Source of the DNA: Pseudofabraea citricarpa
Taxonomy: Eukaryota > Ascomycota > Leotiomycetes > Helotiales > Dermateaceae
Reading direction: 5' to 3'
DNA length: 64,000 nt
NCBI GenBank assembly: GCA_029641185.1
Contig: JAPWGK010000012.1
Coordinates: 930,001 to 994,000, forward strand
Made by a program: the position numbers and the translations under genes. Positions 56,616 through 64,000 of the stretch are shown here, piece after piece (the first letter of the stretch is position 1; every line of letters starts with the position of its first letter). The notes under the pieces were generated by a model. That model had not been told where the DNA came from. It saw nothing but the letters and a program-made list of their open reading frames with translations, and searched no databases.

Positions 56616-57855
56616 AAACGCTGAAAAGTACACTTACCCCCATGACTGCTTACTTGTTTACTCGTCTAGCGATGTTGTGTGACATTTGGACATGATTGTA
56701 CGCCAGAGCTTCTCCGTGAATCCAGCCATACCGATCTAAAATCCCCTCAGCCGCAGGACGCGAGCATAAAGATGCCATGCCGATGCTTTTCATGTATAGG
56801 TATAGTGGCTGAAGGGAAACGCTCGCACCCCCAAGAAGAGGTGACGGTTAGCATGGAATTCTCGAGACAGACCCTTGGAGCCTTGACCAAAGTACTTTTT
56901 CGCCTCTCGATCGCTTCCGTTGTTTGCTGCCCAAGTCAAGTAGTGTGCGCGTCTTTCCTGCAGTGATGAGCAAAGAATATGCCTTAGCCACCATGTTCGG
57001 CCAACTGGCGTCCAGCTGACAGTCATCACACCTGAAGACTTTTTCTCACGGATTCCAGGAGGCAAGTAAGGGAGAACGCCAAACCGTCCGCGGCACTGCA
57101 CTGACTACAGTCCCTCTCGCAGCAAATCAGCCCTCCCGCTCCGATTCCCGCTCTCGTTCTCTCAGTCTCAGTTTCAATCTCCCGCGGGAACCCAAGACGT
57201 GCAGCGCAGTTCGGCCTCGTTAGGTTGGCATGAACCGGATTTCTCTCAAGAAGCAAAAAAGTGCCCCAAGGAGAGAGGAGGAGTGAGGCGAGGCGAGGCC
57301 AAGCTGACAGCCGACCGGCCTACGCGACCAATCAATGCCACAGGCGACAGCGGCTCGTGACCTGCACCATCTTTTAAAGAGCAGGGTTTGGATTCGCTGC
57401 GGAATTGAATTCGACATGCAAGTTCCCCATGCAGCCTGCCTTCCCCGCAAACCCGTGGCAATGGGCCATGCGGGATCCCTAGGTAGGTAGGTAATAGCTT
57501 GCTTCTACAGCATGCCGTAAAACGCGCCTCTGCATGTCCTGTCCTGTCCTGTCCTGTCTTCTCTTTCTCTCCTCATCTTTCTTACTCATCTCTACTACTA
57601 CCACTACTGCTACCACCACCACCACTACACTGCTGTGTCTTTCTAGAACTACTACTCTGCCAGAGCTGCATTGTGTTCTCCCTCGTCACCATCACCAAAT
57701 GAGCGAGTGTCTCCAAGTATTGTTCTACGTGGAGGAGATGAAATCACCCATCTGATGCAATGAAAGCTGGATAAATCGACATAAATCACCCGCCCTCGTA
57801 CAACCGAAGGATCTCGACTGGCCGGTAGATCTCTCACTGCACGACTCTGCTGAGC
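56616..57855. other. Tandem intergenic region with short repeats
   Basis: About 1.2 kb without a convincing gene. It contains TAGG units (57480-57492), a TGTCC array (57535-57554) and CTAC/CACC triplets up to 57640. The first part is probably the 3' leader of RRB1; the second the promoter of the next gene. Confidence 0.5.
57535..57554 (+). repeat. TGTCC pentanucleotide repeat, 4 units
   Basis: Four perfect TGTCC units followed by TGTCT, in a pyrimidine-rich stretch. It is the only notable simple repeat in the right third. Confidence 0.85.
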
Positions 57856-58623
57856 ATGATGCTCATATGGTCCTCTGCCAAAGCCTCTCCCACGGAAACT
57901 CTTACTTTTACATTCTGCCCTGTTCCTTCCATTAAGTTTACCTTTGACCAACCTTCCTTGGTGTGCCATACGCACTACAAACCATTCAAGCGGCGCCGGG
58001 CTTTGTCTGATGTGGATGGTGGTGGAAACGAGGGACGAAAGAAGAGGCGGCTGCGATTGCATCTTATCACATCTCGTCTTAGCCGGCCATTCTCCCAGCC
58101 GGCTACAAACATAGTCAATCGCGGTACATCAAAGATAGCCGCCTGGTCGAGGAATAAAGTTCTCGGCCGCACGGATTTGAGGAAGGCAGCAATCATGAAC
58201 CGGGTACGGTTAAGTATGGATGCAGCAAAGAACGTCATGCGACAAGAAGAAGAGCGCAGCAGAGGACTGTTTGCGTTGAGCCAGATCGTGACCCAGAAAC
58301 CTCGTTTCAGCGATATGCCGTTGCCACCCTCACCACTTGGCCTCTCGAACTATGATGCCTTGGACTTGGAAGATGAGATGTCCGATGAAGATAATGCCGA
58401 AGATGGGATTCAACGCACGTCATCCATCTATAGTGACTTCAACATCATGAATCCCGTTAGCGACGACGGAGATGACTATGATTATCTGGATGCCCTCGAT
58501 GGTATCCAACCTGAAGATTTACCAGATACGCCGCCACCACCACTTGAGGGGGGTATTTTGGAGATACTCAAAGAGAAAGAAAGACATGGAGATGGTTATT
58601 TTGTACGTTATGGGGGATCATAG
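57856..58623 (+). CDS. Conserved-looking unknown fungal protein
   Basis: A single exon of 255 residues. I know of no function. The centre is strongly basic and ordered in appearance: KRRRALSDVDGGGNEGRKKR, then RLRLHLITSRLSRPFSQPA, then RGTSKIAAWSRNKVLGRTDL and KAAIMNRVRL. Similar arrangements occur in uncharacterised Pezizomycotina proteins, as far as I can recall; a search must confirm this. The basic stretch could be a nuclear localisation signal. The C-terminal 90 residues are acidic with Asp/Pro-rich repeats (DDGDDYDYLDALDGIQPEDL). The basic-then-acidic design would suit a nuclear or nucleolar chaperone-like role, but that is speculation. ATG 57856 is followed by a second ATG at the next codon. 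It faces the OHCU decarboxylase gene with 112 bp between stop codons. Confidence 0.72.
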   Translation: MMLIWSSAKASPTETLTFTFCPVPSIKFTFDQPSLVCHTHYKPFKRRRALSDVDGGGNEGRKKRRLRLHLITSRLSRPFSQPATNIVNRGTSKIAAWSRNKVLGRTDLRKAAIMNRVRLSMDAAKNVMRQEEERSRGLFALSQIVTQKPRFSDMPLPPSPLGLSNYDALDLEDEMSDEDNAEDGIQRTSSIYSDFNIMNPVSDDGDDYDYLDALDGIQPEDLPDTPPPPLEGGILEILKEKERHGDGYFVRYGGS

Positions 58624-58735
58624 TATACTATAGGTAAATGGATAACGTGGATACGGACAGCATTTCATGGGGCGAGCGTCTTTTGAAAGGTGCATAAATT
58701 GGGATACCACTCCAAAGGCTGGAAATAATTTGTCC

Positions 58736-59386
58736 TTATAGTGCTCGAAGTTTAACTGCACGATCTGCAGCAATGTCGCACATAGCCTTGTCTGCAAATT
58801 AGCTTGTACAATAGGTGGCAAAAATAGGAGGCCGATTTACCTTGATCGCTTCTGCTCTCTCAAGCTTGATGTCTACTCTATCAATCCTCTGGCGCATATT
58901 CTCCATTATCACAGGACGAGATCGTCCATTTACAAAAACCCTAGATTTCTATTAGCATCGTCTCTACTTGACTCATATCAGAAGGATGGCCTACACATAT
59001 CTTAAGCCAGGAAAGGTCTTCTCATACTCCTCGTTCAAATCTCTCAACTGTCTTGCTTCCTCCTCGCCACCAGTGTTCAGCTGGGCCTGCTCGGCTTTAG
59101 ATTGAGCACTTTCTACCTTCTTTTCCCCAAGTCGAGGATGTGCTCCTAGGATCTTGTCCAGCCATTCCGTATCGCTTGTAGAAGCACTCTCGGATAATTC
59201 TGTAAGTTGGACTCCCACGCTTGCAATCAGATCACCATAGGAAGAAAAGGTTTGGCTGTGCAGCAGGTCTATAGAGAGTGTATGGAGAGCTGTGCAAGGC
59301 TCGAAGAGGGCATCTAGCACACCGGCCCGCTCGATCGTTGGAAGTTTAGATAGGCTGGCTATTGGAGGCAATTGAGGACTTGTCAT
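58736..59386 (-). CDS. OHCU decarboxylase (urate degradation)
   Basis: 2-oxo-4-hydroxy-4-carboxy-5-ureidoimidazoline decarboxylase, the last step from urate to S-allantoin, likely peroxisomal or cytosolic. Three exons: 59386-58995, 58940-58841 and 58786-58736; 180 residues. The start is MTSPQLPPIASL; upstream in-frame residues look like leader. The all-helical fold shows LSKLPTIERAGVLDALFEPC, the catalytic-site motif LGAHPRLGEKK (HPRLG at 83-87), LNEEYEKTFPGLRYVVFVNG and NMRQRIDRVDIKLERAEAIK, ending AMCDIAADRAVKLRAL. The first donor is GTAGGC (reading RYV-VFVNG over the junction); the last exon has 17 codons and its acceptor is ACAAG. No peroxisomal SKL ending is present. Shares a 384-bp upstream region with PRP19. 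Confidence 0.92.
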
Positions 59387-59770
59387 CTTGGCCAAAATTG
59401 TTATACTGAAGATGTATGCTATCAATAGATGGAAGTGTTACGTGAAATCAAGACACTTTTCAATGAGATATCACGAGCTGTGGCTGATCGTGTTCGTTGG
59501 GCCGTACGAAGATGAGATGAGAGGCTTGAATAGGCAGCTCTACGTTTTGATTGAGTCTTTCGGATTTTGAAACTGAAGACTTGAAGTACATACGCAGAAG
59601 ATGAATTTAAGCTCATATCTGCAGGTTGCGGGCAATTCCAAAGTGACCTTGGCAGCCAACACCCAACTGGGGTTAGCGCGATGATTTTATCGCGACGCCT
59701 CCAAATCCATGGTCTATGGGCAGCGCATTGCGCCGAAATCCTACTTTTCAGGAAACAACTGCAATTCAAA
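59387..59770. promoter_or_regulatory. Shared divergent promoter, OHCU decarboxylase and PRP19
   Basis: A 384-bp region between divergent starts. Apart from an open frame running through on the minus strand, I see no specific motif or TATA box. Confidence 0.4.
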
Positions 59771-61407
59771 ATGTTGTGCTCAAGTAAGTGAATGCGCAGA
59801 CCAACTTTCATTTACGACCGCGTCTGATAGTTCTATAGTATCTGGAGAAGCTCCGCAGCACCCCGTTGCTTCGTCCAAGTCAGGTAAGAGACAGCCTACG
59901 AGCTCCCAGTATGAATACAGAATTGACTCTCCTTAGGCAATGTTTACGAAAAGCGACTTATCGAAGCATACATCGCAGAGAATCATAAGGACCCCGTGAA
60001 TGGCGAAGACCTTGAGACTGCAGACCTCATCGATCTCAAGTCCGCCCGGATTGTTGCTCCTCGACCTCCGACCCTCACCTCTATCCCCTCTCTCTTATCT
60101 ACCTTCCAAAACGAATGGGATGCTCTTGCGCTAGAATCGTATACTATACGCCAGCAGTTGAATCAGACGAGACAAGAATTGGCGACGGCGTTATACAACC
60201 ATGATGCAGCCATCAGAGTCATTGCACGATTGACTAAGGAACGCGATGAGGCCCGAGATGCTCTATCAAAAGTCACAGTTAGCGCTGGTGGAGCTAGCAA
60301 TGGAGATGCTATGCAAGTGGATAGCCAAGGTCTACCAGAAGACTTAGCGGCCAAGGTTGATGCTACTCGTGAGCAGTAAGTTGAATTGAGGCCACTTTAT
60401 TTCCAAGTACTAATAGCATTAGACTCTCAAAAACCCGCAAGAAGCGACCGGTTCCTGCAGATTGGGCTACATCAGATGTACTTGAAAAGTTCAACATTGC
60501 TACTGCCTCAGACGCCATATTTCCAGGCGCATCTTCGATCGCACTTGATGCTGCTGGAGAATTGGCGGTTGCTGGTGGTTCTGATGGCAGTGTCAGTGTT
60601 TATTCAGTTGCAGAGAATAAGGTAGTAGAGAATTTCTCTGCAGGAAGCTCAGTCACCGATGCAGTCTGGTATGGAAGCCAGCCCGTGGTTTCTACTTCAT
60701 CGGGAGCAGTCAAGATTCTCGGTAGCAATGAGGTTACGTTCAGCTCACATGCTGGAGCTGCTAATGCATTGTCTCTACACCCTAGTGGCGATATTCTTGC
60801 TTCCGTAGGAGTCGACAAAAGCTTTGTCTTCTATGACCTTGCCGCTGCAAAGGCTGTCACTCAAATTTACACAAACTCAGGTATGAGCCTTGATAACTTG
60901 CGTGCAAAAGAACAAAGGAACTAATGCCAACTAGAATTAACCACTGCTGCATTCTCTCCTGATGGACATCTTTTTGCTGCAGGAGGCATTGATGGCGAGA
61001 TCAAGTTCTTCAATGTAACGACCGGCGAAAACGCTGCAAACTTTGATTTGGGCGGACCAGTGCAAGATCTGGCTTTCTCGGAGAATGGCTACTGGTTCGC
61101 GGCTGTTGCCAAGGGATCTCAGAGCGTGACTGTTTTTGATCTACGAAAGCAGGGCAAAGCAGCCGAAGCAAAGATTCTGGAAGTTGGTGGAGCTGTTGAC
61201 AGTATTCGATGGGATTACAGTGGCCAATTCTTAGCAGCATCTGGACCTGGTGGACTTACCATATCGCAATATGCTAAGTCGGCAAAGGCATGGTCAGAGC
61301 CTGTACGGACGGCGGTACCAGCTACAGCTGTTCAGTGGGGACCAAAAGCATCGAGCCTGGTGACAGTGAATGTGGATGGCATAGTCACCGTGCTTCAGGC
61401 CATATAG
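59771..61407 (+). CDS. PRP19: Prp19, spliceosomal U-box ubiquitin ligase
   Basis: Core of the Prp19 (NineTeen) complex, a U-box E3 that supports spliceosome activation and DNA repair in the nucleus. Exons: 59771-59783 (13 bases, MLCS), 59839-59883, 59937-60375, 60423-60880 and 60935-61407; 475 residues, all in frame. The U-box spans about 1-70, beginning MLCSISGEAPQHPVAS and continuing NVYEKRLIEAYIAENHKDPV. A region for tetramerisation follows (ESYTIRQQLNQTRQELATAL), then a linker (KTRKKRPVPADWATSDVLEK) and a seven-bladed WD40 propeller from about 190 to the end (SIALDAAGELAVAGGSDGSV, LSLHPSGDILASVGVDKSF, AAFSPDGHLFAAGGIDGEI). The first 13-nt exon would be missed without the homology. Confidence 0.95.
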
Positions 61408-61963
61408 GAAAAGATAATAGGAGTTTGGGACTTTAAATTGAGGCTTGTGGCAAAAACAACCCCGGGACAGGTTTTTTGCATGTATGTAACTTTAGTTGGC
61501 AGCATTTTTCGGGGCTGAAGCGGTAATAAACTTCTTCTACCTGGACCCAAGCCTTTCTTTCAAGTGACCAATGGGGGGTGCTGGCTTCCATTTACTCTCA
61601 TTATCTTTGTTGAAGCAGAATCTTTTGACGTTGAGTGACTATATTCGAGAATTGAATATCAATCAAATGCACAACCAATCAGGTACGATTCCATTGTTCG
61701 TCTTTGACGATGCGACTTCTCTTTTATCCTGCGCGGTTAATACTTTCTCCATTCCGCGATAAGTTGTAACGCGCGATTCCGTGACAGTAGGTCGAGGCTC
61801 TATTCACTGAACCGCCCACTTCCAACGACCATAAATCACCGCCAAACGTTCGCCACGCTTGCTGTTCCGTTGCGACTCCAACTCTGCACTAGGGATTTTG
61901 TTGTATCTTTAGGCACCTTCAGGATTTCAGCATTGTCTGAACTACAACCTCGTGGCAAATGTG
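61408..61963. other. Tandem intergenic region
   Basis: Spacer between PRP19 and the SIM/RING gene. The open frame at 61571-61762 lacks recognisable features. Nothing else seen. Confidence 0.5.
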
Positions 61964-63214
61964 ATGGACAACGGATGGCGAAATCAAAGGAATCCTAAGG
62001 TAGGAAGGAGCCTACAGAATGACCCTTCTTTTTCCACACGATACTAATTGCACTTTCTTATAGAGAAGCTACGCAGATATGTCGCACCAAGCTACATTGT
62101 CACCGTCTCCAGTCATCTTCCGCGACCAACCCCCTGCGATATTTGAGAATCATCTTCCATTCCTGACCCACGACGGACCTCTCTCACGACGGCGAACATC
62201 GCACCCGCACAACAGACAATTAGAACCAAATCCGAGAGCATCGGAAGATATGCCAAACCGATCTCAATCTCAACAAAGACCACGACTAGAGCATCGAGCC
62301 TCGCAGACTATTATTGACCTCACAGATGATGTTGACGAGGAGCAACATACTGGCGTACGCCTGCGCGGGGAGAGCATTCGGCCACAGAGACCGCCACATC
62401 TGGCAAGAACCAACACTATCACTGTAGGAAATGTCATCGATCTCACGGACGACATAGCCTCCCCACCGTCTCCAGAAATCCAGATCACACACTCACGTCA
62501 GCTTCCTCCTCCGAATCGTTCTAGGACACCCCCGCAGCCCAATGCTAGGGAGGACAATAATCGCCTTGCTCAACATATCTCATTGCTTCAGGAGGGTGCG
62601 ATGATGCAAGCATTTGGAAATTTTGCGCAGCATCTAGGTGCTAATCGACTTGGGGCTCTTGTATTCACACCACCGAATCATGTTGATCATCACAGACACT
62701 TTGCGAGAGACCATGACCTCAATATCCAAGCAATGCCGGGCCCGATGGACTATCATCACCCCGCACTGGCAAGAAACCAGAAACCCGATCATAAGCCACC
62801 CCAAGCGGCACGAGATGGCTTTACAAGATCACCTACTGAGACGGATATAATTATCTGCCCGAGCTGTTTAGAGGAACTGGTTCACAAGAAAGTTGAGGAT
62901 GGAACTGTTCCCGTAAAGAAGACATCCCGAGCCCCAAGCAAAAAAGACCGTGAAGAGCATCCTTTCTGGGTGGTGAAGGAATGTGGTCATGTGAGCCCCA
63001 TAAACCCCAAGTTTTATTTATTATACTGACTGTATTGGAGGTATACTGCAATACCTGCTTCCAATTTCGAAGTAGCTGTGGTAAATCACCAGTCGCCACC
63101 TCGTTTCCATCAGTTAGCAAGTTGGGAAGTTCGAAAAAGACACTTCTATGTGCTGTCGAAGATTGCGAATCCGAGGTGAGGAACAAAGACAGATGGGTCG
63201 GTGTCTTTCTCTGA
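61964..63214 (+). CDS. SIM-containing RING-type protein, possible STUbL
   Basis: Probable nuclear RING protein of 378 residues. Exons: 61964-61999 (MDNGWRNQRNPK), 62064-62990 and 63041-63214. The second intron, GTGAGC..GGAG, splits the zinc site exactly between CGH and VYC. Two near-identical SUMO-interaction motifs occur, TIIDLTDDVDEE at about 95 and VIDLTDDIASPP at about 137, each hydrophobic then acidic. The C-terminal zinc module reads CPSC, a Lys-rich insert, VKECGHVYCNTC, and a final CAVEDC, so an expanded RING-like finger. SIMs plus a RING are the mark of SUMO-targeted ubiquitin ligases such as Slx8-Rfp1; the role here is inferred from this layout. The first exon is optional: an ATG at 62079 gives a similar protein. 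A TACTAAT branch site is seen in intron 1. Confidence 0.78.
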
Positions 63215-63915
63215 TAGGGACATTTATTTTCTACAAAACTGGTGGTCTCAATCCGGCAGGATTGTTTAGTTTTCAGCATAGCGATCGGTTTTTACAACAT
63301 GGGCACTTTTGCATGACGGTGGCGCACAATGGGGGGCGGTATACATAGAGACCTTGGCTTGGGCAATTTCTCTGACCTATTTGTTCTTATAATGTAGGGT
63401 GTTAAATGGGAGGTGGGCGGACGGGGATATCACGATACCCACAACTTTCTTGCTATTATGCAAGCTTGATAGTCAAACAGCGAGTCTCTTTTGCTTGCTT
63501 TGCATTCGAAAAGGTACAGCATGAAGCACAATAGAAAAGAAACTTGAAAATCATGTCTACGCATGTGATCTCGAAACATTGACGCTTTCTTCCCGTCTTC
63601 AATTCCGGATGCAGGTATAGCAACACTCACTCCACCCGCCGTTGCACCAAGTCTATCGGGATTATAGGAGACATATGTAATCAATACGTCACAACAAGAA
63701 CACAGCCTTCGTTGCAAATAAGTGTTTGGGAATCATTTGTAAATTCAGTATCTTAAATCCAACAATTGTGGTGGGCTTGCTAAAGCTTTTTGTCATAAAA
63801 CGACAATATATATATGTCCAAAGAAAGGTAACACAGAACGCCGTAGCAATGCACAGCTAACACAGGATATCCTACTCGTTCGTACACCTAGTTTTGTTTT
63901 GTTTTGCCTCGACTC
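63215..63915. other. Convergent intergenic region
   Basis: AT-rich spacer between the SIM/RING gene and the edge gene, both ending here. The open frame at 63430-63717 (minus) has no recognisable domain. Confidence 0.5.
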
Positions 63916-63999
63916 TTACAATCTTGGTTGTACATCACCTCTCCATCCTGCCTCGGCAGCAATTATCTCAGCTGCTCTCTCACCAATAGCCAGGACGGT
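63916..63999 (-). CDS. C-terminal end of a gene cut by the window
   Basis: The last 27 codons and stop of a minus-strand gene enter from the right edge. They read TVLAIGERAAEIIAAEAGW, then RGDVQPRL and a stop at 63918-63916. An amphipathic helix close to the C terminus, with the pattern AIGERAAEII, resembles the end of FAD-dependent GMC oxidoreductases, where the conserved final helix contacts the cofactor domain. With so little sequence this is tentative; other enzymes with a similar terminal helix are possible. Confidence 0.4.
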   Translation of the reverse strand, partial: TVLAIGERAAEIIAAEAGWRGDVQPRL

Positions 64000-64000
64000 C

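Overview
The window looks like nuclear DNA of a filamentous ascomycete (Pezizomycotina; a leotiomycete is my guess, not shown). The reasons are the numerous short introns (mostly 45-75 bp, donors of GTAAGT/GTATGT/GTGAGT type, several with visible TACTAAC-like branch sites), the fungal gene families (DUF7053, GT90, Adr1-type C2H2 regulator with a fungal regulatory domain) and long non-coding stretches between genes. Splice junctions were placed by hand: each model keeps frame across every junction and reproduces a continuous family-like protein, but no transcript evidence was available.

Left third (1-21 kb): an edge-truncated coiled-coil protein, an NAD-type short-chain dehydrogenase, a Pdr16-like Sec14 lipid-transfer protein, TRAPP subunit TRS31, a small unknown protein, ribosomal protein RPS29 (with a 9-nt last exon) and a RING protein with an apparent one-base frameshift. 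A 7-kb gene-free stretch follows; its second half is crowded with microsatellites. It leads into a five-exon Adr1/AmdX-type C2H2 regulator.

Middle third (22-45 kb): a DUF7053 protein, a nine-exon sugar transporter, LAS1 (rRNA processing), a long disordered protein preceded by a second microsatellite-rich block, a dead Tc1/mariner element (DD34E, two TAG stops), a decayed unknown gene of about 1.4-1.8 kb whose stops can all be explained by C-to-T changes, an NAD kinase, and a class I methyltransferase with a 22-nt exon and a notable inverted repeat in its promoter.

Right third (45-64 kb) is gene-dense housekeeping: GT90 glycosyltransferase, mitochondrial ribosomal proteins uL15m and bS6m, sorting nexin MVP1, DCN1 (with a 654-bp intron), RRB1, a conserved unknown protein, OHCU decarboxylase, PRP19, a SUMO-interaction-motif/RING protein, and the tail of another gene at the edge. 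Ribosome production is a recurring theme (RPS29, LAS1, RRB1, MRPL10, MRP17), but these genes do not form a cluster; most are ordinary neighbours. I saw no biosynthetic cluster, tRNA, rRNA or CRISPR array. The most unusual content is non-coding or decayed: the C-to-T type pseudogene, the dispersed GTAC-centred palindromes, the simple-repeat blocks upstream of regulatory genes, and the CGGAGAC inverted repeat.
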